Counted from the stretch's first letter, positions 11,598 to 22,383 are shown. The stretch: 64,000 nt of DNA from Phytophthora colocasiae (GCA_018806915.1 JAGKQI010000096.1:1860001-1924000), one strand, 5' to 3'. The notes: generated by a model from the letters alone, not told the origin. Made by a program: numbers and translations.

Positions 11598-11951
11598 CAC
11601 CTCTGGGATCCAGACAGATTAAGTGTTGCTGTGGAACGCCCAGCTGTAAGGGAGTCATTGGCACGCAGATTGACACAGTGCAGAATGCAGAGGAGCAAAC
11701 AGGTTACTGGAAAGACCCATGAGAAACAGCATACAGGCAAAACGCTGATGGGGACCCGCGTTCGTGTCTTCCTGGATAAGACGGAGTACGACGTGCAGCT
11801 GATTAAGGCGTACGATGAGGAGTACGATAGATACGAGGTGGAGGATCTTCTGGAACCTGCAGGACACGAGACAGTGGCATACTGTCCTCCAGGGGAGAGA
11901 GAGGGGAAAACCGTATTTGCCATACCAAAAAGACAGATACTGACCTCGTAA
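11598..11951 (+). pseudogene. Relic with post-SET-like cysteine motif and Tudor-like segment
   Basis: At about 11610-11665 the translation contains RQIKCCCGTPSCKGVIGT. Its CXCX4CXG spacing resembles the post-SET motif that follows SET histone methyltransferase domains. About 90 bases later, in another frame, GTRVRVFLDKTEYDVQLIKAYDEEYDRYEV resembles the small beta-barrel (Tudor-like) segments found in chromatin proteins. No SET core was recognised upstream. The frame changes and short exons indicate a dead host gene; the assignment is tentative. Confidence 0.3.
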
Positions 11952-12000
11952 GGGCAGCTGACAGTCGAGATCCATCACCAAAGAGGGAAACAACGTCGCG

Positions 12001-13230
12001 TACTCCGTCTCCAGTGGCGATGGCGAAATTGGAGAGCTCAGAAGAGAAATGAATTCGGAGAACGGCTGGATCGCGACGGCAAGATCGTGTCCAACAAACT
12101 TTTTGTCAAGTTTTTGCCTAAGGAGTATGACGAGCGTATGCTACGCGGTTTGTTTCGGAGTCGAAAGCATCTAAATGCGCTGGTACATGCAGACGTGTTC
12201 TATTTTCTGGATGGTACTGGCAAGCAACGAGCTTGCGTCTTCTTTCCGTAGTACTTTGGATCGCCGGAATTTGCTTACCAAGATGTTGCGTGTGTACCAG
12301 CGGGAGCCAATGTAGTTTTTTGGACGCAAGCTTAACTGGCTTGTAACTGAAGAGGAGATGAAGAACCTGTCGGTACAACATAGTGAAGTACGGAAAGAGT
12401 ATCTTTCACATCGCCAAGGGCTACGTCTCGACCGGGAGGATGCCACCAGTGCCATCATCGCGCTGAACAGGTACTTCACGTTCCACGTGATGCCCATGGA
12501 GGTTGGCATCTATGCTGCAGCAATGCTACACTTGTTCTTGAAGGCTCACCTCCAACTGCGAGGGCTTCCGGCTCGACTTTTGAGACTCAGGCACTCGCCA
12601 CTGTTGGTCACCAATGAGTGCTGCAACTTGAAGCAATTTATGCGCGATATGAGCGGCAACTGGTTGGTTCTCAAGCTGCACTCACTGGCAATTTGCTCGG
12701 ATGGCGCACGTGAAAGCGCCGCAAAGATCACACAGTTAGAGACCCGCAACCAGCAGCATGAGGCAGATCCAAAGTACCGTGGATAGCTTTCGTGAAGGAG
12801 GTGTACAAGGCCAAGCATGGTGCTTCAGCTGCCGAGCGCCTCACTGCTGCCTCCCCGGAGTTGGGTGTTCTTAAGCGCCACCTCGTTAAGGCTGAAGGAG
12901 AGCTGCTGGAAGGATTACACTATGATGTCACAGGAGAGAAGACCCGTACGCGTTAATAAACCTGCTCACGACACGCAAGAGCATATCGAAGAAGATCGTA
13001 GCGCTTTCTCAAAATGGCCAAACAAGTTCGTTCCCGGCCGAGGTTCAAAAAAGAAGCGAAGCACTTGGTGGCGGAGGCGTTGGCGTTGCCCATTTGGACG
13101 CACACCCCAGTGGAATGTGTGATGCTCAGCGTTGTTTACGTGAGTGCTGCAGTGACCGAAGCTTTGAGTTCTAAAGAAACCTCTCCGATCAGCAAGATCC
13201 CGGACTTCTTGCCTCAGCTGGACCTGCAAG
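12001..13230 (+). pseudogene. Cyclin-like gene relic
   Basis: Reading across frames, three segments come in the order seen in cyclins. At about 12420-12540: a helix ending AIIALNRYFTFHVMPMEV then IYAAAMLHLFLKAH, like the first cyclin-box helices. At about 12800-12950: LGVLKRHLVKAEGELLEGLHYDVT, like the helix that ends the first box. At about 13030-13140: FKKEAKHLVAEALALPIWTH then ECVMLSVVYVSAAV, like the second box. Stops (for example near 12250 and 12334) and at least two frame changes break it. The match is by pattern only; a profile search against the cyclin N- and C-domains would settle it. Confidence 0.4.
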
Positions 13231-13679
13231 CTAACGCCAGTGAGGCGCGCATGCTGCTCGATAGCTCTTTATTACTCTGCTCTCAGCATATCCCGACTGA
13301 CATCGTATCAAACCAAATGCTACCACTGCAGCAAGGCGAACGACACAGATCTCCATCAACCGATGGTAGTTACATGCAGTCTTTGTCTTTACGACGGGAG
13401 CTGCATGTACTGCCTCGTATAATCCATTCAACAAGGTCAGGCCAGGGCACCACCTCGAGTGGTCCAGCAGTAGGTGCCGCGATAAGTGCCGTAGTGTCAT
13501 GATCCACGGTAGCTGGAGGTTGCAAGGGAGTGATTTACTGACATGGTGCGGGTTACTGGGTAGTAGTAGGTTGAATGGTTCTACCAGCATCGACTACTAT
13601 TCTTTACGTGCTTTGTGAGTTCGACTAGGTTGGTGGCGGTTTAATAGAGCGAATGCTCGAGTGACGGTGTCTTTGTTTC

Positions 13680-14090
13680 GGTGAAGACTTTGATTTCCCG
13701 GACGAGACGGCAGTCTACACTCCGGCTACTGTGTGCCAGGTATACGTGGAGCACATTCTGCTCCATTGCATTTATTTCTTCAAATAAGGCTAACCTCTGG
13801 ATGTTCAGATGCAAGGCACGTCAAAGCTACCGCCTTTACTTGGCTAGCAAAGGAGGATACATTGGTGTTGTGGTTTACTTAATCGACGGACGTTGTAATT
13901 GGTGATCAGCTCTTCACGTGGCAGTGCAAGGTGGATGCACTGAGATTGTGGCCGAACTGCTGCGCTACAACGCAACAAAACGATGGTGCAGGCAGAAAGG
14001 TAAGAGAATACGTCACTGCCAATTGCCAGGGGATCGCCACGCTTTCGATCGCAAGGCAAATAGCCAAAATGCAGGTAGTATAGATACCCC
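13680..14090 (+). pseudogene. Ankyrin-repeat relic
   Basis: Two neighbouring ankyrin-like repeats in one frame: LYLASKGGYIGVVVYLID at about 13834-13890 and ALHVAVQGGCTEIVAELLRY at about 13909-13968. An in-frame TGA at 13903-13905 separates them. Both show the ankyrin pattern of a hydrophobic helix, a GG/GH turn and a second helix. Nothing complete surrounds them, so this is a fragment. Confidence 0.45.
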
Positions 14091-14567
14091 TATTTGAGCT
14101 ATGAACACGACAAGAATGCAGCTCGAAATTGGACTCCAATGGCCCATTGTCAATGGAGCATGGATGGATGGGGCCTCCATCCATGCCGATGGAAGTGTGA
14201 TGGATCTGCCGTGTTGTCATTGATTTTAAAAATGATAGAGTACAAGTATCTTCGGTAGTGATCGACTGGTTTGCATTAGTGCTCAGCTCCATCTAATAGG
14301 TCTTCGCCGCTCTTTTGTTAGTTAGTGATTATCAAGCTGTTTTTGGTGGTGCGTGCCACCGCATTAGTGGTACACATCGAATTAACGGTGGATGATCTCT
14401 TCATAATCGTATTTTTATCATCTCCTCCCTGCGAAACGAGGAAGCCGACCAAGGTGAACGAACGATTGACGGACGAACGAACGAGTGAACGTAAAGGGTG
14501 AAAACTCTATTACATTTGAATACAAATAGGAACGAAGTTCCAGCGCAGGTGACTGAGCCAGCAGTGT
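14091..14567. other. Intergenic, no gene seen
   Basis: No supported gene. Around 14440-14500 there is a GAACGAACG-rich patch similar in style to the 3' flank of Gypsy-A, including the shared word CCTGCGAAACGAG (also near 7974), so a fragment of a Gypsy-A-type terminal region may lie here. Confidence 0.3.
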
Positions 14568-14848
14568 GTTGTGTTGATTAAGAATTAGCCCCACGAACGA
14601 GGAACCCGGCGAGACAAACGCAGATAAGTACTGTCAGCCATACGATCCGCTAGCGAACAGGCGTATTGGGTTCGTCACATTAGTATTGGGACATGTGAGA
14701 GAAGGAAAACGTGAAATTGGAGTGGCCTCACTCTCAAAGAAATATACTCAGCAGCAGCAAGCAGCTTTCCACCTACTACGTCTCTTCTAGTCTTCTGGTA
14801 CTTGTTGAGCTATTGAGCTATCAAGGAAACGCACTACCTCAATTTACA
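14568..14848 (+). repeat. Copia-A 5' LTR
   Basis: The last 165 bp match the 3' LTR with only a few differences. The first 20 bp also resemble it (TGTTGTG then TGATTA), but about 100 bp between, within U3, do not align with the 3' LTR. The start is therefore approximate and inferred from length. It ends in CAATTTACA at 14848. Confidence 0.6.
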
Positions 14849-14850
14849 AG

Positions 14851-14865
14851 TGGTTATGAGCCCAA
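14851..14865 (+). other. Copia-A primer binding site (half-tRNA, initiator Met type)
   Basis: TGGTTATGAGCCCAA lies just inside the 5' LTR. It is complementary to the anticodon arm of initiator tRNA-Met (GGGCUCAUAACC), the kind of internal tRNA primer known for Drosophila copia, rather than to a tRNA 3' end. The same word occurs at the equivalent place in Copia-B. Confidence 0.65.
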
Positions 14866-14900
14866 ATTCTTCTTGGTAACTCATCAGCAACACTGAAATC

Positions 14901-15548
14901 ATGAGTACGAGTGGAGATAAAAAGAAGAGCAATCAGAAGGAGCTAAAAGAAGAAAAGAAGCCCGCGCACCCGCCATTTGATGGTCAAGACTTCGAGGTTT
15001 GGATTGAAAGAATTAGATTGAAGTTGGAGCGCAAGAATCTGTGGAGATATTGCGAGAAGGAAATCAATGAACCTGATGAATCAAAAGCAGATGACCATGC
15101 AAAGTGGCAGAAAGAGTCAGCACGTGCGAAGGAGCTGATCTATGATGGAATGACTGATAAAATTATGAAGACAGTGAAATTTGAGCCTTCCGCGTTTCGG
15201 GTGATTGAGAGATTAAAACAGAGATTCGTTGGTAAGACGTATTTCTAGTATGCTGCTGAAATGACGCAATTAAGACAGCTTCGACTTCAGGAGAATGGAA
15301 ATGTGGCAGATCATTTGGGTGAAGTCCGTCGGTTAATGGACCGAATTGCATTGCTGGGCAAACCTTTGGATGATTATGAGAAATCAGCTTTGTTGATTGG
15401 TACTCTTCCTGGAAACTATGAAAATGTCGTGGAGACTTTTCTTACGAGCCACACTTCCCGTGATGTTAACGACCCGCCGAACTATGAACAATTGGAGCCT
15501 GCGCTGGTAGTCGCATGTGGTAGATTTTTAAACAGGTCTTATTTTGTG
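14901..15548 (+). pseudogene. Copia-A Gag, N-terminal part with in-frame stop
   Basis: ATG at 14901. The protein has the copia Gag pattern: PPFDGQDFEVWIERIRLKLE at the start, later LIYDGMTDKIM, then MTQLRQLRLQENGNVADHLG and LLIGTLPGNYENVVETFL. An in-frame TAG at 15246-15248 interrupts it; the reading frame is unchanged on either side, and a CAG-to-TAG change would explain it. After about 15500 the protein stops resembling Gag, close to the inferred insertion point of MULE-2. The RGG-rich C-terminus and zinc knuckle lie beyond the insertion, after 17690. Confidence 0.75.
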
Positions 15549-17690
15549 CAGGTCTTGGATTTTCCCTCGGTGGACTTTTTTTTCTGAACTCATGAATGGA
15601 TCTCAGCCAACAGCCCACTTCCGATTTGGAGACGCAGTGAGCAAGCAGTCACCCTCTGGAGAGGCGGTCATGGAGAAGTCGAACAGCACCTCCAAGCCAC
15701 AGAAGCATCGCTCGAAGGCGACAAAGGCTGTGCTTTCATCTCCGGAAGGACGGACAAAGAGAAGGCTAGAAATGGAACTATGTACAACGTCCTCCTCATC
15801 CGCTAGCTCATCTTCGACTACAGTCTCCGAGCATGAGTCTCTGTCAGCCTCGTGCTTCACGTTCGCTCCCTCGCCGTCGCCACCGACTTCTCCCGTGTCA
15901 CTAGCGGTTTCTTCGCCCGCATCCACGATATCCCCCCCTCCTCCAGAGTCTCCACCGACATCATCCCAGCTATTTGATCCAGAAGTTCCCTCCATTTTGC
16001 CGTCACCGCACACATCGTGGCAGTGGCCAACTCCATCGCACGTGCCCATAGCGTCGTCACCTCAACTTGCAATGCAAGCCGCTCCCTCCCCCAGCGTTCC
16101 ACAACCTCAGCCGACACTTGATATCCCAGCGTCATCTGCTGCATCAGTGGGTGGGGTACATTCAAGCTCTCCTGGGATCACAGTTGAGAGTAGCGAAGCC
16201 GTGCGAACAAAGTATCAGGGCGTCATCATGCTCAACGGTTTCCAGTATACAAAGGCGGGGACATCATCCAAGAAAGTATCCTACAGATGTAGTTTCCATC
16301 GTCGGAAGGTGAAATGCAAAGGCCGCGTGGACTTCACGATTAAACACATGGCTTTTACAAACTTTCGAGAGCATATATGCCATTTGGGTGTCGTCGTCCC
16401 CAACGTTCGCAACGTGTAAAAGGAAATGAAGGATGCTGTTGTCGACATGGTGCTTCAAAACCTGTCCATGGCGGCTGAGCGAGTGTGGGAAAGCATGCGT
16501 GACAAGTTCTATTCGTCTGATAACGTTGCTGTACATGGATTAACCCGTGAACAAGTCCACCAACAAGTGTATCGCACGCGCCGAGAGTACTTTGGTGGTT
16601 CCATGCACGGACTGGTAGAAGTCCCTCCTCTCTCTATGGTACAAGGGACTGCCATGAGCTTTTTCCAGTTTCACCGTGTGTACGCCGATAAGAGTTCCAA
16701 TGGTACTGGTGTTGAGCGTCTGATAGGTTGGGGGCATCCCGCACTCATCGACAAGCTGAAATACAAGGGTGTTACGCTGTTTATCGATAGGACTTTCCGT
16801 TGTGTTCCACGACCATTTTACTAATGCATCGTAATTATGGTGCACGATCAAGCATCTGACTGCTATCTACCTGCGTTCTACGTGCTATGTAGTTCTAAGG
16901 AGTCTGACATGTACTGGAATGTCATTGATCATGTGATTCAAGCGACGGATCAAAAGCTCGACCCGGCCACCGTCATTTGTGACTTCGAGGCAGGGCTACT
17001 CAAGGCCGTTCTCACTCAATTTCCGGATGCCAGGGTGAGTGGATGCTACTTTCATTTTAAACAAGCTTTGCTGCGGCGCATGAAAAGGGAAAAAATCCCT
17101 GCACCTGAAATCAAGATTGCAGTGGCACCTGGTTGCGTTGATACACTGGCTGTCATCGACAGAGCTAAGGTAGCTACTCAAGGGATCAACTACGTTCGGA
17201 AGTTGATTCGCGAACAATGTGAGATCGATGGGATTCCTTACTCCGAGAACAAGTGGGATGCCTTTTGGATGTATTTTCACAAGCAGTGGGTGCTACGCTA
17301 CACTCCAGACTTGTGGAACGTGGATGGTCTGAACAAACAGGTTGTTGCACGAACTAACAATCCACTTGAACGGTTCAATCGAGAACTTAATGGCGCATTC
17401 CCTCCTTATCCCAGCCTACCAAGGTTTGTGGCAGGTATTGAAGTCCTTGCCCGTCGTCATGTGCAAACTCTTCAGGACATTTCAGCCAACCATGCCAGGG
17501 CGCCCCATCGCCGAGAGAAGTTCATGTTGCCTGAGAAGGTAAATCTGCCCAGCGACGAGTAATGTAAGGTCGTACGCATCATTGCTGGTATCGTAGTGAT
17601 AGATCAAACTGTATAAGGGGCTCTGTTCTAAAGGAAACAAGACACTCTCTGGCTAAGTTCAAACGAAATGTTTGTTTTGATCAGGTCTTG
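15549..17690 (+). mobile_element. MULE-2 nested in Copia-A gag
   Basis: A Mutator-like transposase unit lies between the two halves of the Copia-A gag. The nine bases CAGGTCTTG occur at 15549-15557 and again at 17682-17690, flanking it; nine-base duplications are usual for MULEs. I could not see terminal inverted repeats at those ends, and CAGGTCTT also occurs near 15534, so the exact borders are uncertain. Confidence 0.6.
15594..17562 (+). pseudogene. MULE-2 transposase, FLYWCH type, with two in-frame stops
   Basis: One frame from ATG 15594 to TAA 17562, broken only by TAA at 16417-16419 and TAA at 16822-16824. The first 200 residues are Ser/Pro-rich. A FLYWCH-type zinc module follows (GFQYTKAGTSSKKVSYRC ... 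CKGR ... FREHICH). After the first stop come the linker and the catalytic core: first aspartate in LFIDRTFRCV, second in VICDFEAGL with CYFHFKQAL behind it, and the glutamate in TNNPLERFNREL. Both stops fit C-to-T changes of glutamine codons (CAA to TAA); the second sits where relatives usually have Gln in PFYQC. There is no SWIM domain, unlike MULE-1 and MULE-3. Confidence 0.82.
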
Positions 17691-17791
17691 CGATTCGGTC
17701 TCACAATCGTCGAGATCCAAATCCAAGACCTGCACCAAATAGGAACCGCAAAAAAGACAACCTCGCATGTGATAGGCGACAAAGCAGAAAG

Positions 17792-20700
17792 TTGGAAGGA
17801 AAGGCCGAAGACTCTGCGTTATACGGTGGTTCCGGCCGAGGCCGAGGACGAGGACGTGGTCGAGGCCGAGGGCGTGGTCGCGGATTTGATGGTGGACGAG
17901 GAAACCGCGGTCGTGGTGGAAACCGTGGAAGAGGAAAAGGTTTTGGTAATGGTGGCCGTGGTGCTGGACGAGGAGACGGAGGTGGCCGCTGTGGTCACAG
18001 TAGCAGTGGATGTTTCCATTGTGGAGAAGGTTCTCATCATGTTTTTCAATGTCCACATCTGGGGAAACGCCCACCTAGTGATACTCAAAGAGAAGAACCT
18101 CAGAAGAAACATGCAAAGTCTGGAGGAAATTCACAAGAAAAAAAAGCTGCAGCTAAAGGCCATTACACTGGTGATGAAGACAGTGATGATAGTGCGTACA
18201 TGGTTACTGCACTTTTGAAACACCCGGCAAATATTTTGAAGTTAGCTCGCAAGCGCTGGTACTTGGATTCTGGAGCGACAAGTCATATTACTAACCAGAA
18301 AATTGATTTTGTTTCGTTCACTCCGATGAGTGCACTTGTTCGTGTTGGAGGTGAAAACTGGCTGAATGTCGCTGGAGTTGGAACAGTGAAGAAAGCAATT
18401 CAAACGTCAAGTGGTAGACGTACCATGTTATTACATGGCGTGCGTTATGTACCAGAACTTCAGTGCAGCTTGTTCTCAGTGCGACGACAGACAGCAAGGG
18501 GGCTATTTGATGAGGAGAAGGTGAAAATTCACTTCGACGATGAGTACTGTGCAGAAGTAAAGTTCCAGCAGGGAAGCGCATTTGCACATATTGATGAAAC
18601 CAACCTGTATTGTTTGAAGTTGGAATCCCCTGCAACTTTGGCCATGGTAGCGGCGTCTGATGGTGATCAGAATGTGAGGCAGTGGCATACAAGACTAGGC
18701 CACCCTGGACGCAGTGTATTCAATGCGCTGTTTCGGCATTCTGACTGGCCGCTGAGTGCTGTTGATCTGAGAGTGGATGGATCATTTAGCTGTGAATCAT
18801 GTGTGAAAGGCAAGATGACGAGAAAGAGTTTTCACTCAGTTAAAGGCGCATCAAGTCGTGAATGGTTAGTTGGAGAACGCGTTCACGTGGATGTCTGGGG
18901 TCCATACGCAATCGAGTCATATTCTGGTAAGAGATATTTTGCTCTTTTCGTTGATGGTGCTAGTAGATTCTCGACCCTATACCTGTTGAAGGAGAGATCT
19001 GAAATCTACGAGATGTTTGAACCGTACTACGAGAGTGTCAAGACACAGCTGAAAGTCAGAATGAAATCACTTCGATATGACAATGCGCGCGAGCTCATTT
19101 CTCTTGCGGAACAGTGTAAACAGAATTATGGAATTGAGTGTTCACCAACAATTAAGCACACTCCAGAACAAAATGGAGTTGCGGAGAGAATGATTCGTAC
19201 TGTGACGGAACGCATGCGGTGTTTGTTGGCGCATTTTGATTTACCCCAAGCGTTGTGGGCTGAGGCTGCTGTGACAGCTGTCTACTGCATCAACATCGTC
19301 CCGAACTTGCAGAGAGGAATGGAGGTGCCATATTCAGTGTGGTTTCGGGAGACACCTGAATACTCTAGACTTTGGACGTTTGGTTGTGCAGTCCTGTCGT
19401 ATGTTGACAAGTGTGAGCGCAAGAAATTGGATCCTAAAGCACGAGAAGCAGTGTTTGTGGGGTACTCACGAGAAAGAAGAGGTTACCGTCTTCTCTATAG
19501 CAAGACAAACAAGTCATTTTACAGCCACACAGCCATCTTCTATGAAACTAAGCCAGGGCGGATTTTGGTTGGATCTGGAAGTACTCCAGTTGCCAATGTT
19601 CCTATGTCTAAGTGTTTAGACATTGATGCAGCAACTATGCAGAACATCCCGTCACTATTGCGCGAAGCACAAGAGGATGGTAAGAGTGAGAAAGAGTGCA
19701 GAACTGGTGGGGCTGATAACTTTGTCGAGAATATGAAGCTGCAACACGAACGGAAACGAAAATGCCACCCCAGTGAGGAATCTGTACCACGGAAAAGCAG
19801 GAAAAAAGTGAACTCAGCAAATGCTGAGAGCGTTGAGTCTGATGGGAACGCACTTAAGGAGACTCAAAGAAAGAAGCGACCTGCACCACCTCACAAGCAG
19901 AAAGGAAAACAGAAGCGACGGTGTGTGGAGCCGTTGGAAGAGTCTGAAAGTGAGGGTAGTGGGCGGTGTATGACACCGGCACCGAAGCAAGGTGGTAGTG
20001 GGCGGTGTGTGACATCGACTGCCAACCGAGGTGGTCAATTTACAGAGTCGAAGAGATCTCACATCCCTGCTACTGGTGAAACCAGCAAATTAGAGAAACC
20101 CAGAGAAGATGATGACTCCAACAAAACGAAAAGTGATGAAACACCGGCATCTCAAAGAAGTTCTGGCAAGCCCAGAATAACTGGATGTGTGGAGTATCGT
20201 CCAGTGAAGACAAGAAGTGGAAGAGTATCCAAGCCACCGCCATGGCTAGGATATCTTTCTTTTCGAAGGTCACTTGGAGAAAACTCAAGGGACTCACGAC
20301 GTTGGGATGACGCACTTGATCAGATGCAACTCGAGTTGGCAAAAGAGAAAGCGCTAGACTGGTGGGAAGATTACATCTGCTTATTGACAAGTACAGTCAT
20401 TGACCCAAACTCGCTGGAAGAAGCCTTGAGTGGTGAACATGCAATGGAATGGAAGAAAGCGGCAGACGCTGAGTACCGTGCGTTATTGAAGAATGGCACT
20501 TGGGAGTTGGTACCGCGGCTGAAAGGCATGAAAGTGCTAAGTAATCGGTGGATTTTCCGAGTGAAGTATCTGTCAAGTGGAGAAATTGAACGGTTCAAGG
20601 CCCGATTAGTGATTAAAGGATACCTGCAGGAATTTGGAATTGACTACCTGGAAATTTTCTCTCCCGCGGTTCGACTAGAGACTTTGAGGGTTCTCTTTAC

Positions 20701-21217
20701 ACTTGCAGCCATTTGGGACTACGAAATAGATCAGATGGACGTGACAACTGCGTTTTTGAATGGGGCCATTGATGCTGAGGTGTTCATGGAGCAACCGGAG
20801 GGCTACGTTGTGGAAGGCAAAGAGGAGTACGTGTGCCACCTACTCAAAAGCTTGTACGGTCTGAAGCAAGCCCCCAGAGTCTGGTTCAAATTACTAAAAG
20901 AATTTTTGGTGAGTGCTGGATACGGTTTGCTGAACTGTGAAGCTTGTGTTGCAGTGAAAGTGATCAACGGGTGGCTAGTGTTTATTTCAATTTACGTGGA
21001 TGATCTCATCTTGCTCGCACCCAACAAGTCCATTATGAAGGTTATGAAGCAGATGTTGTTTGAACGGTTCACTATGAAGAAGCTTGGACCTATTCACTAC
21101 ATTCTGGGATGGGAAATTACACGCAACAGACAAGAGCGGACTCTGTTCATCAGCCAACGCAGAGAAAGTGTTGCAACGGTTTGGTATGGAGAATTGCAAT
21201 GGTTCCAAGGTCCCTAG
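17792..21217 (+). CDS. Copia-A Gag C-terminus, protease, integrase, reverse transcriptase
   Basis: The open frame actually runs back to about 17688, next to MULE-2, and has no nearby ATG. Domains in order: an RGG box of about 50 residues; a zinc knuckle CFHCGEGSHHVFQC; a retropepsin with WYLDSGATSHIT; the GAG-pre-integrase zinc finger (HTRLGHPGR ... CESCVKGK); the integrase core with DVWGP, RYDNARELI and PEQNGVAERM; a long charged linker; then the reverse transcriptase with NGTWELVPRLKGMK, DVTTAFLNGAID, LYGLKQAPRVW and the catalytic SIYVDDLILLAP. The frame is lost at about 21150-21170 by an indel, ending in a short missense tail and TAG. Intact copia polyproteins run straight on to RNase H. 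Confidence 0.88.
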   Translation: MEGKAEDSALYGGSGRGRGRGRGRGRGRGRGFDGGRGNRGRGGNRGRGKGFGNGGRGAGRGDGGGRCGHSSSGCFHCGEGSHHVFQCPHLGKRPPSDTQREEPQKKHAKSGGNSQEKKAAAKGHYTGDEDSDDSAYMVTALLKHPANILKLARKRWYLDSGATSHITNQKIDFVSFTPMSALVRVGGENWLNVAGVGTVKKAIQTSSGRRTMLLHGVRYVPELQCSLFSVRRQTARGLFDEEKVKIHFDDEYCAEVKFQQGSAFAHIDETNLYCLKLESPATLAMVAASDGDQNVRQWHTRLGHPGRSVFNALFRHSDWPLSAVDLRVDGSFSCESCVKGKMTRKSFHSVKGASSREWLVGERVHVDVWGPYAIESYSGKRYFALFVDGASRFSTLYLLKERSEIYEMFEPYYESVKTQLKVRMKSLRYDNARELISLAEQCKQNYGIECSPTIKHTPEQNGVAERMIRTVTERMRCLLAHFDLPQALWAEAAVTAVYCINIVPNLQRGMEVPYSVWFRETPEYSRLWTFGCAVLSYVDKCERKKLDPKAREAVFVGYSRERRGYRLLYSKTNKSFYSHTAIFYETKPGRILVGSGSTPVANVPMSKCLDIDAATMQNIPSLLREAQEDGKSEKECRTGGADNFVENMKLQHERKRKCHPSEESVPRKSRKKVNSANAESVESDGNALKETQRKKRPAPPHKQKGKQKRRCVEPLEESESEGSGRCMTPAPKQGGSGRCVTSTANRGGQFTESKRSHIPATGETSKLEKPREDDDSNKTKSDETPASQRSSGKPRITGCVEYRPVKTRSGRVSKPPPWLGYLSFRRSLGENSRDSRRWDDALDQMQLELAKEKALDWWEDYICLLTSTVIDPNSLEEALSGEHAMEWKKAADAEYRALLKNGTWELVPRLKGMKVLSNRWIFRVKYLSSGEIERFKARLVIKGYLQEFGIDYLEIFSPAVRLETLRVLFTLAAIWDYEIDQMDVTTAFLNGAIDAEVFMEQPEGYVVEGKEEYVCHLLKSLYGLKQAPRVWFKLLKEFLVSAGYGLLNCEACVAVKVINGWLVFISIYVDDLILLAPNKSIMKVMKQMLFERFTMKKLGPIHYILGWEITRNRQERTLFISQRRESVATVWYGELQWFQGP

Positions 21218-22015
21218 TACTGCTGATCTCAAGCTGTCCAAAGTAATGTGCCCGACTACACAAGAAGAAAAAGAACTGATGAAAGACAAGCCTTACCGAG
21301 CTGTGATAGGAAGTTTGATGTACCTCATGTTAGGGACACGGCCGGATCTCGCGTATATGGTGCGAGAGTGTAGTCAATATTTGGAAAATCCTGGAATTTT
21401 ACATTGGAGAGCGGCAAAACGTGGTCTTCGCTATTTGAAGGAAACATTGGACATGGGTATACGTCTTGGAGGTGTTCAAGACGCCTAGATCGACACCTTG
21501 TAGCTTTTGCAGATGCTGATTTTGCGAATCGCGTTGATGATCGAAAGTCGGTGGCTGGATATTTGACTCAATTTTGTGGAAGTACAATTTCATGGTGCAG
21601 TCAGACAGAAAGAACAGTAGCTTTGCACACTTGTGAAGCTGAGTATATGGCACTCAGCCTTCTTGTTCAAGAAGTTGTGCATCTTCGTCAGATGCTTTGT
21701 GAATTGAAAGTTGCACAGAGGAAGCCGTCAGAAGTTCTTGTGGATAATGAAAGTGCTCGGAAATTGGCGAAAAACACTGAATTTCATAGCAGAACGAAGC
21801 ACATTGATGTACGCCATCATTTTATCAGAGAGCGGATCGAGAAGCAACAAATTCAAGTGGATCATATTGCAGGAGTCGACAATGTTGCTGATATATTCAC
21901 GAAGTCTTTGCCGCGGATTAAATTTGAAAAACATCGAAGAACTATGGGGCTAATGTCACGATTGGAGTATGACGGCAAGGTTGCAGTTGTAGAGAGCAAC
22001 GAAGACAACCAGTAG
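21165..22015 (+). pseudogene. Copia-A reverse transcriptase end and RNase H, two frames
   Basis: Continuation of the polyprotein. The first frame (to 21488) gives the RT tail: AEKVLQRFGMENCNGSKVP, PYRAVIGSLMYLMLGTRPDLA and WRAAKRGLRYLK. A second indel near 21475-21490 shifts it back to the original frame for RNase H: AFADADFANRVDDRKSVAGY, TCEAEYMALSLL, VDNESARKLAKN and KHIDVRHHFIRE. It ends in the typical DIFTKSLPR and a TAG at 22013-22015, close to the purine tract and 3' LTR. All key acidic residues of RNase H are present. Confidence 0.85.
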
Positions 22016-22022
22016 GTGGGGC

Positions 22023-22309
22023 TGTTGTGAATTACTGATTATCTTGTTGTTTTGAAGCTGCAGATACAAGTGAGCTTTTATCCCTAAGGTTTTATGCCGT
22101 AGAGCTTTTGTCCTACAGGGTTTTTGCCAACTTGTTGTAGTTAGTCTTAGGACATGTGAGAGAAGGAAAACGTGAAATTGGAGTGGCCTCACTCTCAAAG
22201 AAATATACTCAGCAGCAGCAAGCAGCTTTCCACCTACTACGTCTCTTCTAGTCTTCTGGTACTTGTTGAGCTATTGAGCTATCAAGGAAACGCACTACCT
22301 CAATTGACA
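22023..22309 (+). repeat. Copia-A 3' LTR
   Basis: Starts TGTTGTGAATTACTG directly after the purine-rich AGGTGGGGC tract and ends CAATTGACA. Its last 165 bp are nearly identical to the 5' LTR. It ends about 120 bp before the KIN17 start codon and points the same way. Confidence 0.75.
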
Positions 22310-22383
22310 AGTGAATTCAATGGTTATTCGTCACACACTGCAACTTGCACTACTTAAAATTTCAATTAATTTGTGTCTTGTCG

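Larger units (their letters stand above)
14568..22309 (+). mobile_element. Ty1/copia retrotransposon Copia-A with nested MULE-2
   Basis: LTRs at both ends share about 165 bp that are almost identical (14680-14848 and 22141-22309). Between them are a copia-type primer site, gag, protease, integrase, reverse transcriptase and RNase H in the Ty1/copia order. A purine-rich AGGTGGGGC tract stands just before the 3' LTR. gag carries an in-frame TAG and is then interrupted by MULE-2; pol carries two frameshifts. No clean target duplication was found. Confidence 0.88.

Noticed and set aside
16426..16837. Separate small genes in MULE-2
   Set aside because: The three frames are in the same register and together form one transposase; the apparent starts are just codons after in-frame stops.
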